A DNA stretch of 64,000 nt, from assembly GCF_001687585.2 (NCBI RefSeq), contig NZ_CP016537.2:1-64000 (forward strand). The letters are read 5' to 3'. The position numbers and the translations under genes were made by a program. Positions 1-17,776 of this stretch are shown here, one piece after another (position 1 is the first letter of the stretch; every line of letters starts with the position of its first letter). The DNA is from Planococcus halocryophilus (GTDB taxonomy: Bacteria; Bacillota; Bacilli; Bacillales_A; Planococcaceae). Under the pieces are notes generated by a model. The model had not been told where the DNA came from. It made no database searches and was given only the letters and a program-made list of their open reading frames with translations.

Positions 1-1344
1 TTGGAACACTTAGACGAATTATGGTCAAGTGTCTTAGCCCAAGTTGAAACCAAAATCTCCAAACCGAGTTTTGAAACGTGGTTAAAATCGACAAAGCTTT
101 TATCCTACCAGGATGATACGGTCACTATTTCAGCGCCTAATTCTTTTGCGCGTGATTGGTTGGAAAATCATTACGTGCATTTGATCACCGGAATTTTATC
201 AGATACTACCGGCGATGATATGATGATTAAATTTGTTGTGCCTAAAGATCAGGATATGGATGATTTTCAACTTCCTGCGCCTCGCGTTAAACCGGGACAA
301 GACCAACAGCACGAGTTTTTACCTGGCATGCTGAATCCAAAATACACTTTTGATACATTTGTAATTGGTTCAGGAAACCGTTTCGCCCACGCCGCCTCTT
401 TGGCTGTGGCCGAAGCGCCAGCAAAAGCTTATAACCCGCTGTTTATCTATGGGGGAGTAGGACTTGGCAAGACACATTTAATGCATGCAATAGGACATTA
501 TGTCCTCGAACACAATCCAAACGCGAAAGTCGTTTATTTATCTTCGGAAAAATTTACGAACGAATTTATCAATTCAATTCGCGACAATAAAACAGGTGAA
601 TTCCGTGACAAGTATAGAAGTGTCGACATTCTTTTAATTGATGACATTCAATTTTTAGCGGGCAAAGAGCAAACACAGGAAGAGTTTTTCCATACGTTTA
701 ACACGCTGCACGAAGAATCCAAGCAAATCATCATTTCAAGTGACCGGCCTCCAAAAGAGATTCCAACACTGGAAGATCGGCTCCGATCCCGCTTTGAATG
801 GGGCTTAATCACAGATATTACGCCGCCAGATTTAGAAACAAGAATCGCTATTTTACGCAAGAAAGCAAAAGCGGATGGACTTGATATTCCGAATGATGTG
901 ATGACGTATATTGCAAATTCGATTGACTCAAATATTCGTGAACTTGAAGGCGCGTTAATCCGTGTTGTTGCGTATTCTTCTTTGATCAACCGTGATATGA
1001 GCGCAGAACTTGCTTCAGAAGCGTTAAAAGACATTATGCCTAACTCAAAACCAAAAGTTATTACAATTTTGGACATTCAAAATGCTGTTGGTGAGCAATT
1101 CAACGTTAAATTAGAAGATTTTAAAACAAAACGCCGCACGAAAGATATTGCTTATCCACGCCAAGTCGCTATGTACTTGTCACGTGAGATGACGGATTTC
1201 TCGCTGCCTAAAATAGGCGAAGAATTTGGTGGACGTGACCATACGACGGTTATTCACGCCCACGATAAAATTTCTAAAATGTTAATGGATAATCAGCAGC
1301 TTCAACAAGACGTCAAGGACATCAAAAGTGCGCTTGGCAAGTAA
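1..1344 (+). CDS. dnaA: DnaA, chromosomal replication initiator
   Basis: DnaA is the AAA+ ATPase that binds DnaA boxes, opens the origin and recruits the helicase. The 447-residue protein is full length for the family. Domain I holds the typical KPSFETW stretch (residues 21-27). The Walker A motif GGVGLGKTH is at about 151-159 and the Walker B region LLIDDIQF at about 213-220. The C-terminal DNA-binding domain has the DnaA signature [12 protein letters not shown] near 411. The gene starts with TTG at the first base of the window, so its ribosome binding site and promoter lie outside. It is followed by an origin element and dnaN, the usual Firmicutes arrangement. Confidence 0.98.
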   Translation: MEHLDELWSSVLAQVETKISKPSFETWLKSTKLLSYQDDTVTISAPNSFARDWLENHYVHLITGILSDTTGDDMMIKFVVPKDQDMDDFQLPAPRVKPGQDQQHEFLPGMLNPKYTFDTFVIGSGNRFAHAASLAVAEAPAKAYNPLFIYGGVGLGKTHLMHAIGHYVLEHNPNAKVVYLSSEKFTNEFINSIRDNKTGEFRDKYRSVDILLIDDIQFLAGKEQTQEEFFHTFNTLHEESKQIIISSDRPPKEIPTLEDRLRSRFEWGLITDITPPDLETRIAILRKKAKADGLDIPNDVMTYIANSIDSNIRELEGALIRVVAYSSLINRDMSAELASEALKDIMPNSKPKVITILDIQNAVGEQFNVKLEDFKTKRRTKDIAYPRQVAMYLSREMTDFSLPKIGEEFGGRDHTTVIHAHDKISKMLMDNQQLQQDVKDIKSALGK

Positions 1345-1517
1345 AAACACTTGTGGATAAACCCATAAATCATCAAGCAGTTTATGCACAGGCTGTCTAC
1401 ATGTGGATAAACTGCTTTTGTTGACTTTTTTGGGCTTATCCACATATTCACAGGCCCTACTACTACTATTACTTTAAAAGCCCTTAAATAAAATATATAT
1501 ATAAGCGAGGTTCGAGA
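1345..1517. other. oriC element between dnaA and dnaN (DnaA boxes and DnaA-trio)
   Basis: This gap holds DnaA boxes: TGTGGATAA at 1352-1360 and 1402-1410 (reverse of TTATCCACA), TTATGCACA at 1382-1390, and TTATCCACA at 1436-1444 followed by a weaker ATATTCACA at 1444-1452. After the last boxes comes a short GC-rich tract (AGGCCC, 1452-1457), then the triplet series TAC-TAC-TAC-TAT-TAC from 1458 to about 1472, then an AT-rich run (1485-1503). This order matches the B. subtilis basal unwinding element, in which DnaA loads on trios of one strand. Assignment is by motif order. Further DnaA box clusters are expected upstream of dnaA, outside the window. Confidence 0.9.
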
Positions 1518-2654
1518 ATGAAATTCGAGATAAAACGTGAGCGATTAGTTGAAGGATTAAACGATGTAATGAAAGCAGTAAGTTCAAAAACAACCATTCC
1601 AATTTTAACGGGTATTAAAATGGATGTTTCTTCAGAAGGAATGAGATTAACAGGAAGTGATTCAGATATCACAATCCAAACGTTTATTCCTGCAGAAGAA
1701 GATGGCGAACAAATCATCCAAGTTACTAATGGAGGAAGTATTGTTCTTCAAGCAAAAGTTTTCGGAGAAATTATTCGTAAATTACCGACAAACGAAGTTG
1801 AAATTGAAATTACAGGAAATTTCCAAACACATATCCGTTCAGGAAAGTCAGAATTCCATTTGATCGGCTTGGACGCAATGGATTATCCACAATTGCCTGA
1901 TATTCAAGACGATCGTTTGTTTACCATTCCAGCAGATCTATTAAAAACGATTAACCGTGAAACGGTGTTTGCTGTTTCGAGTTCAGAGACACGTCCTGTA
2001 TTAACAGGCGTTCATTGGGAAGTTAAAGATGGAGAGCTAGTTTGTGTAGCAACAGATAGTCACCGTTTAGCTCGTCGTAAAACAAAACTCGAAACATTGC
2101 CAGAAGGAGAGTACAGTGTTGTTATTCCAGGGAAAAGCTTAACTGAGCTCAACAAAATCCTTGATGACACTTCTGAAGCGGTTGAAATTGTGATGACCAA
2201 CCAACAAGTATTGTTCAAATCAAAACACATTCTTTTCTTTTCTCGTCTATTAGAAGGCAACTACCCAGATACAAGTCGTTTAATTCCTGCAGAATACAAA
2301 ACGACAGTAACTGTAAACGGACGTTCACTTCTACAAGCCATTGATCGTGCATCTCTATTAGCTAGAGAAGAACGCAATAATGTGGTGCGCTTTTCTGCAA
2401 AAGAGGGCAGTGATGTTGAAGTTTCTTCTAATTCACCTGAAGTCGGTAAAGTAGAAGAACAATTACAAGCTCAAAGTATTGAAGGAGAAGAACTTAAAAT
2501 CTCATTTAGTGCTAAATTTATGATGGATGCCCTTAAAGCCATCGATGGACAAGATGTGGTAATTCAATTTACTGGAGCAATGCGTCCATTCATTTTGAAA
2601 TCAGCATTAGATGACTCAATTTTGCAGCTGATTCTTCCTGTCCGAACATATTAA
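1518..2654 (+). CDS. dnaN: DNA polymerase III beta subunit (sliding clamp)
   Basis: DnaN forms the dimeric ring that tethers DNA polymerase III to DNA. The protein has 378 residues, the normal clamp length, and aligns from memory with B. subtilis DnaN through the N-terminal stretch VSSKTTIPILTGI, the central SSSETRPVLTGVHW, the ATDSHRLA motif near residue 180 and the C-terminal LILPVRTY. It starts at ATG 1518, with only a weak AGCGAGG-like ribosome binding site. An intrinsic terminator follows at 2672. Its place directly after dnaA and the origin element is the classic arrangement. Confidence 0.98.
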   Translation: MKFEIKRERLVEGLNDVMKAVSSKTTIPILTGIKMDVSSEGMRLTGSDSDITIQTFIPAEEDGEQIIQVTNGGSIVLQAKVFGEIIRKLPTNEVEIEITGNFQTHIRSGKSEFHLIGLDAMDYPQLPDIQDDRLFTIPADLLKTINRETVFAVSSSETRPVLTGVHWEVKDGELVCVATDSHRLARRKTKLETLPEGEYSVVIPGKSLTELNKILDDTSEAVEIVMTNQQVLFKSKHILFFSRLLEGNYPDTSRLIPAEYKTTVTVNGRSLLQAIDRASLLAREERNNVVRFSAKEGSDVEVSSNSPEVGKVEEQLQAQSIEGEELKISFSAKFMMDALKAIDGQDVVIQFTGAMRPFILKSALDDSILQLILPVRTY

Positions 2655-2671
2655 AAATAAAACAAACCCTC

Positions 2672-2700
2672 AGGATAGCCTATATGGCTATCCTTTTTTA
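2672..2700 (+). terminator. Intrinsic terminator after dnaN
   Basis: The arms AGGATAGCC and GGCTATCCT enclose a 5-nt loop and are followed by a T run. It separates dnaN from the yaaA-recF pair. Confidence 0.9.
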
Positions 2701-2761
2701 CTTTTAAGCTAAAATAGGGTAAAATAGAGGGATAGACTATGAATCGAAGGATGAGTGCATT

Positions 2762-3001
2762 TTGAGAGAAATCGGGATTGAGACGGAATATATAACATTA
2801 GGACAATTGTTAAAAATGACGGATACAATAAGTTCAGGCGGAATGGCAAAATGGTTTTTAGGTGAACACGAAGTTTTTGTGAACGGGGAAGCCGAAAATC
2901 GCAGAGGACGCAAGTTGCGTGCAAATGATCTTGTAAATATTCCAGGGTTTGGAGATTTTCGTATCGTGACGGCTGAAGGCATGAGCTTCGATGCGGATTG
3001 A
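2762..3001 (+). CDS. yaaA: S4-domain RNA-binding protein YaaA (RlbA-like)
   Basis: This small protein (79 residues) has the S4 RNA-binding fold: [20 protein letters not shown] near residues 14-33, then [21 protein letters not shown]. It is the homologue of B. subtilis YaaA, always found between dnaN and recF; a role in ribosome or RNA metabolism has been proposed. TTG 2762 is chosen as the start because AAGGATG at 2747-2753 sits 8 nt upstream and no in-frame ATG fits. Its last 11 bases overlap recF, so the two are probably translationally coupled. Confidence 0.93.
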   Translation: MREIGIETEYITLGQLLKMTDTISSGGMAKWFLGEHEVFVNGEAENRRGRKLRANDLVNIPGFGDFRIVTAEGMSFDAD

Positions 3002-4103
3002 CCGCCTTGAGCTTGTCAATTATCGAAACTACGAATCATTAGAACTGGAATTTTCTCCAGAGATTAATGTGTTCATAGGGGAAAATGCGCAAGGCAAAAC
3101 CAATATCATGGAATCTCTTTATGTTTTGTCCATGGCAAAATCGCATCGCACTTCTAATGACAAGGAATTGATACGCTGGGATGCGGATTATGGTAAAATT
3201 AAAGCTGATGTTTTCCGCAAATACGGAAAATTGCCACTTGAAATCACCTTGTCAAAAAAAGGGAAGAAAGCGAAAGTCAATCATTTAGAACAACGCAGAC
3301 TGAGTGATTATATTGGCCAATTAAATGTTGTCATGTTTGCTCCTGAGGATCTTCATCTTGTAAAAGGAAGTCCACAAGTGCGCAGACGTTTTATCGACAT
3401 GGAAATTGGACAGATCTCTCCGGTTTATTTACATGATTTAGTAAATTATCAAAAACTCCTCAAACAAAGAAATCATATATTGAAGCAACATTATGGAAAA
3501 CAAACCATTAATGACGTCATGTTCGATGTTTATACAGATCAATTTATCGAAGCGGCTGTCAAAATTATCCGCAAGCGGTATCAGTTTATGGAGCTTTTGC
3601 AAAAATGGGCTGAACCGATTCATCACGGCATATCTCGGGGGCTCGAACAACTTCAAATCCGCTATCAACCGATTAGCGGTTTAAAGCCTGAATGGACGCC
3701 TGAAGAAATGGCGTCTTTTTTAGAGCAGAAACTGATCGAAGTACGCAAACGAGAGATTGAACGTGGTGTGACACTTGTCGGTCCACATCGCGATGAACTG
3801 CAATTTTTTGTAAATGGTTATGATGTTCAAACTTACGGTTCACAAGGACAGCAGCGCACCACTGCTTTATCGTTAAAATTAGCTGAAATTGAGCTGATCA
3901 AACAAGAAGTTGGCGAGGCCCCTGTGCTGTTGCTTGATGATGTACTGTCTGAACTAGATGATTACCGACAATCCCATTTATTAAATACGATTAAAGGATC
4001 GGTCCAGACCTTTGTCACCACGACGAGTGTTGAAGGTATACAACATGAAACAATTCAAAACGCCCGTCTTTTCGAAGTTTCACATGGCACTGTTACAAAG
4101 TAA
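2991..4103 (+). CDS. recF: DNA replication and repair protein RecF
   Basis: RecF is an SMC-like ATPase that helps load RecA at gaps together with RecO and RecR (recR is at 29305). The protein has 370 residues, as usual. The Walker A motif GENAQGKTN is at about residue 30, the ABC-type signature GSQGQQRTT at about 283 and the Walker B/D-loop [11 protein letters not shown] at about 314. The ATG at 2991 lies inside the end of yaaA. In B. subtilis remB (yaaB) follows recF; here the 80 bases before gyrB hold no such gene. Confidence 0.97.
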   Translation: MRIDRLELVNYRNYESLELEFSPEINVFIGENAQGKTNIMESLYVLSMAKSHRTSNDKELIRWDADYGKIKADVFRKYGKLPLEITLSKKGKKAKVNHLEQRRLSDYIGQLNVVMFAPEDLHLVKGSPQVRRRFIDMEIGQISPVYLHDLVNYQKLLKQRNHILKQHYGKQTINDVMFDVYTDQFIEAAVKIIRKRYQFMELLQKWAEPIHHGISRGLEQLQIRYQPISGLKPEWTPEEMASFLEQKLIEVRKREIERGVTLVGPHRDELQFFVNGYDVQTYGSQGQQRTTALSLKLAEIELIKQEVGEAPVLLLDDVLSELDDYRQSHLLNTIKGSVQTFVTTTSVEGIQHETIQNARLFEVSHGTVTK

Positions 4104-4147
4104 AAACACTTTAATATAGCAATATAACTTTGGTTTTGACTAGATAG

Positions 4148-6112
<1,965 letters not shown>

Positions 6113-6142
6113 GTGATATAGAGTTGAGAGGAGGCTGCGGGT

Positions 6143-8710
6143 ATGGCTGAACGGCCGAGCAGTGGTGTTGAAGAAATAAATATAAGTACGGAAATGCGAA
6201 CTTCATTTTTAGATTATGCAATGAGTGTTATTGTGTCCCGTGCCTTACCGGATGTACGTGATGGATTAAAGCCAGTTCATCGCCGCATTCTTTATGCAAT
6301 GCATGATTTAGGAATTACAGCAGAAAAAGGCTATAAAAAATCAGCGCGTATCGTTGGAGATGTTATTGGTAAATACCATCCTCACGGTGACTCAGCTGTT
6401 TATGAAACCATGGTTCGTATGGCGCAAGATTTTAGTTACCGTTATATGCTTGTTGATGGACACGGAAACTTCGGGTCAGTTGATGGAGATTCCGCCGCAG
6501 CAATGCGTTATACAGAATCCAAAATGTCGAAGATTTCGATGGAATTATTACGTGATTTAAATAAAAATACCGTAGATTATCGCGATAACTATGATGGCCA
6601 AGAAAAAGAACCCATTGTGTTACCAAGTCGATTCCCGAACCTTTTAGTAAATGGTACTTCAGGGATTGCTGTTGGTATGGCTACGAATATTCCACCACAC
6701 CATTTAGGCGAAACAATTGATGCTGTTTTGGCACTCGCTGATAATCCAGCAATCACAACTGAAGAGCTAATGGAACATATTGAAGGACCTGATTTCCCGA
6801 CTGGCGGTATTATCCTTGGCCGTAGTGGGATTCGTCGCGCTTATGAAACGGGTAAAGGTTCTGTTTTAATTCGTTCAGTTGTAGATATTGAAACAAAACC
6901 AAATGGCAAAGAAGTCATTATCGTTAATGAAATTCCTTTCCAAGTCAATAAAGCTCGATTGATTGAAAAAATCGCAGAGTTGGTGCGTGACAAGAAAATC
7001 GACGGCATTACTGATTTACGAGATGAGTCTGACCGTAACGGCATGCGTATCGTCATCGAAGTTCGCCGAGATGCCAGTGCAAGTGTTCTTTTAAATAATT
7101 TATACAAACAAACGGCGATGCAAACGAGCTTTGGACTCAACATGCTGGCACTTGTAGACGGTCGACCAAAAGTACTTAGCTTAAAAGAAATTCTTTTCCA
7201 TTACTTAGAGCACCAGAAAGTAGTTATTCGTCGTCGTACACAATTTGAATTGACGAAAGCAGAAGACCGCGCTCATATTTTGGAAGGCTTACGAATTGCA
7301 TTAGATCATATTGATGCCATTATTGCGTTGATCCGTGGATCACAAACTGCAGAACAAGCGCGCAATGGCTTAATGACTGACTTCAATTTGACTGAACGCC
7401 AATCTCAAGCCATTTTAGATATGCGCTTGCAACGTTTAACTGGGTTGGAAAGAGACAAAATCGAAGAAGAGTATTTAGCATTAGTGAAATTAATCGAAGA
7501 ATTGAGATATATTCTTGCGAATGATTACCGCATTCTTGAAATTATTAAAGAAGAAATGCTTGAAATTAAAGAACGTTTTAGCGATAAGCGTAGAACTGAA
7601 ATTACGACTGGTGGAGCGGAAATGTTTGAAGATGAAGATTTGATCCCAGTGGAAGCAACTGTATTAACACTGACTCATAACGGTTATATCAAACGTTTGC
7701 CAGCGAATACTTACCGTAGTCAAAAACGTGGTGGCCGTGGCGTACAAGGAATGGGTACAAACGAAGACGATTTCGTTGAACATTTACTGTATACGTCTAC
7801 TCACGACACGATTCTGTTCTTTACAAACAAAGGGAAAGTTTATCGTAAAAAAGGATACCAGATTCCTGAATACGGCCGGACTGCCAAAGGCTTACCATTG
7901 GTTAACCTTTTAGAAATTAGTAAAGAAGAGAAAGTTACAGCTGTAATCCGTGTGAAAGAATTTAAAGAAGACTCATTCTTCTTCTTTACGACACGTGAAG
8001 GTCTCAGCAAACGGACACCAGTAACGAATTATGCCAACATCCGTCAAAATGGTTTGATTGCGATCAGTCTTCGTGAAGAAGATGAGCTCATTTCGGTTAA
8101 ACTAACAGACGGTACTAAAGAAATGGTCATCGGAACTAAAGATGGTGCGTTAATCCGCTTCCCAGAAACCGATATTCGCAGCATGGGTCGAACAGCTAGT
8201 GGAGTTCGAGGCATTCGTCTTCGTGAAGGCGATGCAGTAGTCGGCATGGAGATATTGGATCCTAACGACAATGTATTGGTTATTACGGAGAAAGGATATG
8301 GTAAACAGACAAAAGAATCTGAGTACCGTGTTCAATCTCGTGGTGGTATGGGAATCAAGACGTGTCAGATTACAGATAAAAACGGACCACTTGTTGCGGT
8401 TCGAACTGTTAATGGCTCAGAAGATATCATGCTTATAACAGTTAACGGTATTTTGATTCGTATGGACGTTAATGATATTTCAACTACAGGCAGAAGCACG
8501 CAAGGCGTCCGTTTAATTCGATTAGGCGACGAAGAAATAGTAGCGACTGTAGCAAAAGTCAAAAAAGATATCGACGTTCCTGAAGAATTAGAAGAAGGCG
8601 ACGAAGAGAGTACAGAAACAACTAGCAACGAAAACGCTGAAGCAAATGAACTTGTTACAGATGATCAAGTTAGTTCTATAGAAGAAACTCCGGAAGAAGA
8701 CGGAGAATAA
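6143..8710 (+). CDS. gyrA: DNA gyrase subunit A
   Basis: GyrA is the DNA cleavage and rejoining subunit. The protein has 855 residues. The catalytic tyrosine is Tyr123 in AAMRYTE. The quinolone-resistance region reads [10 protein letters not shown] with Ser84 and Glu88, the usual sensitive residues. The C-terminal beta-pinwheel contains the GyrA box QKRGGRG near 530. The last 40 or so residues are very acidic ([12 protein letters not shown] and onward), a tail seen in many Firmicutes GyrA proteins. A strong GAGAGGAGG ribosome binding site precedes ATG 6143. It forms an operon with gyrB and ends in a strong terminator. Confidence 0.98.
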   Translation: MAERPSSGVEEINISTEMRTSFLDYAMSVIVSRALPDVRDGLKPVHRRILYAMHDLGITAEKGYKKSARIVGDVIGKYHPHGDSAVYETMVRMAQDFSYRYMLVDGHGNFGSVDGDSAAAMRYTESKMSKISMELLRDLNKNTVDYRDNYDGQEKEPIVLPSRFPNLLVNGTSGIAVGMATNIPPHHLGETIDAVLALADNPAITTEELMEHIEGPDFPTGGIILGRSGIRRAYETGKGSVLIRSVVDIETKPNGKEVIIVNEIPFQVNKARLIEKIAELVRDKKIDGITDLRDESDRNGMRIVIEVRRDASASVLLNNLYKQTAMQTSFGLNMLALVDGRPKVLSLKEILFHYLEHQKVVIRRRTQFELTKAEDRAHILEGLRIALDHIDAIIALIRGSQTAEQARNGLMTDFNLTERQSQAILDMRLQRLTGLERDKIEEEYLALVKLIEELRYILANDYRILEIIKEEMLEIKERFSDKRRTEITTGGAEMFEDEDLIPVEATVLTLTHNGYIKRLPANTYRSQKRGGRGVQGMGTNEDDFVEHLLYTSTHDTILFFTNKGKVYRKKGYQIPEYGRTAKGLPLVNLLEISKEEKVTAVIRVKEFKEDSFFFFTTREGLSKRTPVTNYANIRQNGLIAISLREEDELISVKLTDGTKEMVIGTKDGALIRFPETDIRSMGRTASGVRGIRLREGDAVVGMEILDPNDNVLVITEKGYGKQTKESEYRVQSRGGMGIKTCQITDKNGPLVAVRTVNGSEDIMLITVNGILIRMDVNDISTTGRSTQGVRLIRLGDEEIVATVAKVKKDIDVPEELEEGDEESTETTSNENAEANELVTDDQVSSIEETPEEDGE

Positions 8711-8714
8711 GCTG

Positions 8715-8745
8715 AAGCCCCTTGATTTAGATCAAGGGGCTTTTG
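8715..8745 (+). terminator. Intrinsic terminator after gyrA
   Basis: The perfect 12-bp arms AAGCCCCTTGAT and ATCAAGGGGCTT enclose the loop TTAG and run into TTTTG. Confidence 0.95.
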
Positions 8746-9430
8746 TTATGGAGAAATTTATTACGAGTTGCCCGGTTTGTTATATCTAGCAGAGAAGATT
8801 AGTTAGAATTTTTATAAACTGAAGTTCCTAGCAGCAGTTTCACTAACAGGTGATTCATATTTTGAAACTAGCGATTATGTTCGGAAGAAACTTGTAGAGC
8901 AGTGACAAAGCAAGAGCTTCGAATTTTTTACTTCGATAAAAATTTCAGGCAGTGCTAACCTCATAGGCTGATAGAACATCACTTCTTCTAAAAATGTAGG
9001 TGCGAATTCGAAAGAGTTATTTATGTAGAGAGGTTTTAGCTTATCTAGTTGATGAAGTCAGAAGGATAGTGATAGAAGAACAATTTTGAAATCGGAGTTA
9101 GAGGATTAGAACAATGATACAGATTTTGCTAAATCATTTACAAAGCATCTACTACAGAAACACTCTGCTTTTAAGTTGATTATTGAATTAGTTAGGTTGA
9201 TATTTTTAAGTAGGCTTATTGATAAGTAATTTCCGATAATAAATTAAACTTATTGTATGCTGTGTTTTAGAAAGCACTATGAAATAAATAGAGTAGAGAA
9301 AGTAAGTGGTATCAAGGCTTCGAGTTACATACGAGAGTTAATTATCTCTATTTAATTTAGAATATAAAAATAGGAATCTTTATTTTGAAATAAGCTTATT
9401 TAATAAAACTACAGATTTCTTTTCAAAAAG
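8746..9430. other. Gene-free AT-rich gap between gyrA and rRNA operon 1
   Basis: About 690 bases have no open reading frame of useful length, no tRNA fold and no obvious repeat. Stop codons occur often in all frames. The last 130 bases or so are very AT-rich and may act as an UP element for the rrn promoter at 9433. I see nothing else I can name; decayed coding sequence is possible but not shown. Confidence 0.6.
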
Positions 9431-9432
9431 TG

Positions 9433-9461
9433 TTGACTCTAATATACCAGCATGGTATATT
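9433..9461 (+). promoter_or_regulatory. rRNA operon 1 promoter with an internal palindrome
   Basis: The -35 box TTGACT (9433-9438) and -10 box TATATT (9456-9461) are 17 nt apart. A perfect inverted repeat, AATATACC-N5-GGTATATT (9441-9461), fills the spacer and covers the -10 box. Only one core promoter is visible here, whereas B. subtilis rRNA operons often have two. The sequence AAAAGTG just before the -35 box is shared with operon 2. Confidence 0.85.
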
Positions 9462-9503
9462 AGTTGAGTCGCCAATGAGCGCGGCAAACAAATTGAAATA
9501 ACT

Positions 9504-9659
9504 TGAACCTTGAAAACTGAACAGCAAAACGTCAACAAAACGCAACGGTCGCGCAAAACGGCCCGCGCAAAACTTACTGATCAACGCAAGTAGATCAAAG
9601 CGAATCGTGCGTCTTCGGACGGCGATACGCCAGCAGTATTGAGCAATCAACACTACTCT
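9504..9659 (+). other. rRNA operon 1 leader with boxA-like site and 16S processing stem
   Basis: The leader from 9506 to 9536 is complementary to 11252-11281 in the 16S-23S spacer over about 30 positions with one mismatch and one bulge. This would close the 16S precursor into the long stem that RNase III cuts. The stretch CCTTGAAAACTGAAC at 9508-9522 resembles the boxA antitermination site. Homology with the leader of operon 2 begins at 9504. Confidence 0.8.
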
Positions 9660-14350
<4,691 letters not shown>

Positions 14351-14426
14351 AAACAAAGTACGCGAAGCACTTGCACGTTCCAATGTCGTTTATCCAGTTT
14401 TGAGTGAACAAGCACTCAACTAAATA

Positions 14427-14543
14427 GTCCAGTGATGATGGCAAAGAGGCCACACCCGTTCCCATCCCGAACACGGCAGTTAAGCTCTTTTGCGCTGATG
14501 GTAGTTGGGGGTTTCCCCCTGTGAGAGTAAGACGTCGCTGGGC
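14427..14543 (+). rRNA. rrf: 5S ribosomal RNA (copy 1)
   Basis: The 117-nt gene has the 5S core CACACCCGTTCCCAT and CCGAACACGGCAGTTAAGCT. The ends pair as TCCAGTGA with TCGCTGGG, which sets the boundaries to within a base or two. RNase M5, which matures 5S rRNA in Firmicutes, is encoded at 51395. Confidence 0.96.
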
Positions 14544-14552
14544 ACTTAAAGA

Positions 14553-14587
14553 AAGTCGTTACCGATTCCGGTAACGGCTTTTTTTGT
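14553..14587 (+). terminator. Terminator of rRNA operon 1
   Basis: The arms AAGTCGTTACC and GGTAACGGCTT pair over 11 positions (one G-U) and are followed by a T run. No tRNA gene lies between 5S and this terminator. Confidence 0.93.
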
Positions 14588-14735
14588 GTTTGAAATTATC
14601 AAACCCGAGCTAAAGTATGTAAGCAAGACAATATTAATATAATGAATTTATCTATAAAACCTTCCAATAGAAGAATTTGAAACATCCACCTTACTTTGAT
14701 TAATTATTCTAAATTTTTTTTCTTTTGGTAGTTTC

Positions 14736-14764
14736 TTGACACACCATATGGACGCTGATAACCT
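14736..14764 (+). promoter_or_regulatory. Possible guaB promoter
   Basis: TTGACA at 14736-14741 is a perfect -35 box. At 17-nt spacing the -10 is only TAACCT, and GATAAC nearby is an alternative. The promoter is plausible but its -10 is weak. Confidence 0.45.
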
Positions 14765-14780
14765 TAACAATAATATTTAA

Positions 14781-16268
<1,488 letters not shown>

Positions 16269-16334
16269 CGAACCAAACGCACTTGATTCATCATCTTAAT
16301 TGATGGATCAGGTGCTTTTTTTATGTTTTTGTTT

Positions 16335-16359
16335 TTGAGTCTACTGAATGTGATAAAAT
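16335..16359 (+). promoter_or_regulatory. dacA promoter, extended -10 type
   Basis: TGATAAAAT at 16351-16359 is an extended -10 element (TGn plus TAAAAT). No good -35 box is spaced correctly; TTGAGT at 16335 is too close. Confidence 0.55.
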
Positions 16360-16395
16360 AGCATGTGGAAACTTATAATGGAGGTATTTAAACAC

Positions 16396-17736
16396 GTGAG
16401 AAATTTGATAAATAAAGGACTATTAATAGCGTTACTAGCTGTATTCATGATAACTACAATTACTCCCCAATTCGTGCACGCTGAGGAGTCGTTAACGATA
16501 ATGGCAGAAGCTGCAATTTTAGTGGATGCTGAAAGTGGTAAAATTCTTTATGAAAAAAATGCTGAAAAGCCTCTAGGGGTTGCCAGTATGACGAAAATGA
16601 TGACAGAGTATTTATTGTTCGAAGCGATTAAAGAAGGCAAGGTTACGTGGGATCAGGAATATCAAGTAACGGATTATACATATCGAATCTCTCAAGACAT
16701 GCGCTTGAGCAATGTACCGTTTCGTGAAGATGGTTCTTATACGATTAAAGAAATGTATGAAGCAATGGCCATCTTCTCTGCCAATGCAGCAACAATCGGC
16801 ATTGCTGAAACAATTGCCGGCACAGAAAGTAAATTTGTTCAGTTAATGAATGAAAAAGCAAAAGAAATGGGCTTAGCAGAAACAACTTTCGTCAATTCAA
16901 CAGGCCTTAGCAATTCAAGTTTGATGGGTATGCATCCGGAAGGCACGAAAGAAACAGCTGAAAACATCATGCCGGCACGCTCAGTTGCCAAATTGACGAA
17001 AATTCTATTAGATGATTATCCAGAAGTACTAGAGACAACAAAAATTCCATTAAAAATGTTTCGTGAAGGAACGTCAGACGAAACTCGTATGGAAAACTGG
17101 AATTCGATGCTTCCAGGATTGATTTATGAATATGAAGGTGTCGATGGATTGAAGACGGGTAGCACGGACTTTGCAGGGTATTCGTTTGCAGGGACAGCGA
17201 AGCGTGATGATACACGTTTTATCGCAGTAGTGATGGGCGCAGTGGATAGCGAAGGTGCTGGGTCTTATAAAGCAAGATTTGATGCGACTCGTGTGTTATT
17301 CGATTACGGTTTTGATGAATTTACGAATGAAGAGCTTATTCCTGCAGGATATCAGTTTAAAGAACAAGGTACGCTAGAAGTTGACAAGGGCGTAGAAGAG
17401 AAAGTTGCTATTGCGGTGAAAGAGCCGGTAACGATGATGATTCGGACGGCTGAAAAAGAATTGTATCAACCGGAATTAGTGTTAGATGATTCAGTCGTTG
17501 AAAAGGGTAAGTTGGAAGCTGAAGTGGAAGAAGGTTTAGTGGTAGGGTCCATTCAGCTTACCAAAACTGAAGGATCGGAATATGGTTATTTAAGTGGCAA
17601 CGAAAATAAACTCGAAGTTGCCACAACCGAGTCAGTAGAGCGTGCAGGTTGGGTATCTTTATCATTGCGTAGTGCAGGCGGATTTTTGTCTTCTCTATGG
17701 GATGATGCTGGCACTTTTGTAAAAGAGTTATTTTAA
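16396..17736 (+). CDS. dacA: D-alanyl-D-alanine carboxypeptidase (PBP5-like)
   Basis: DacA trims the terminal D-Ala from peptidoglycan stem peptides outside the membrane. From GTG 16396 the protein has 446 residues, close to B. subtilis DacA. An N-terminal signal peptide (GLLIALLAVFMITTITP, cleaved near HAEE) is followed by the penicillin-binding motifs SMTK at 64-67, SAN at 128-130 and KTG at 253-255, then the PBP5 C-terminal domain and an amphipathic tail. GTG is chosen because GGAGG lies 11 nt upstream; the ATG at 16363 precedes that ribosome binding site and is unlikely to be used. Confidence 0.95.
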   Translation: MRNLINKGLLIALLAVFMITTITPQFVHAEESLTIMAEAAILVDAESGKILYEKNAEKPLGVASMTKMMTEYLLFEAIKEGKVTWDQEYQVTDYTYRISQDMRLSNVPFREDGSYTIKEMYEAMAIFSANAATIGIAETIAGTESKFVQLMNEKAKEMGLAETTFVNSTGLSNSSLMGMHPEGTKETAENIMPARSVAKLTKILLDDYPEVLETTKIPLKMFREGTSDETRMENWNSMLPGLIYEYEGVDGLKTGSTDFAGYSFAGTAKRDDTRFIAVVMGAVDSEGAGSYKARFDATRVLFDYGFDEFTNEELIPAGYQFKEQGTLEVDKGVEEKVAIAVKEPVTMMIRTAEKELYQPELVLDDSVVEKGKLEAEVEEGLVVGSIQLTKTEGSEYGYLSGNENKLEVATTESVERAGWVSLSLRSAGGFLSSLWDDAGTFVKELF

Positions 17737-17742
17737 TAGTTA

Positions 17743-17776
17743 AGCCGTTCATCTTTTCGGATGAGCGGCTTTTTTT
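17743..17776. terminator. Terminator between dacA and pdxR, probably shared
   Basis: AGCCGTTCAT pairs with ATGAGCGGCT (one G-U) and is followed by seven Ts on the plus strand. The convergent pdxR stop codon touches its 3' edge. Confidence 0.85.
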
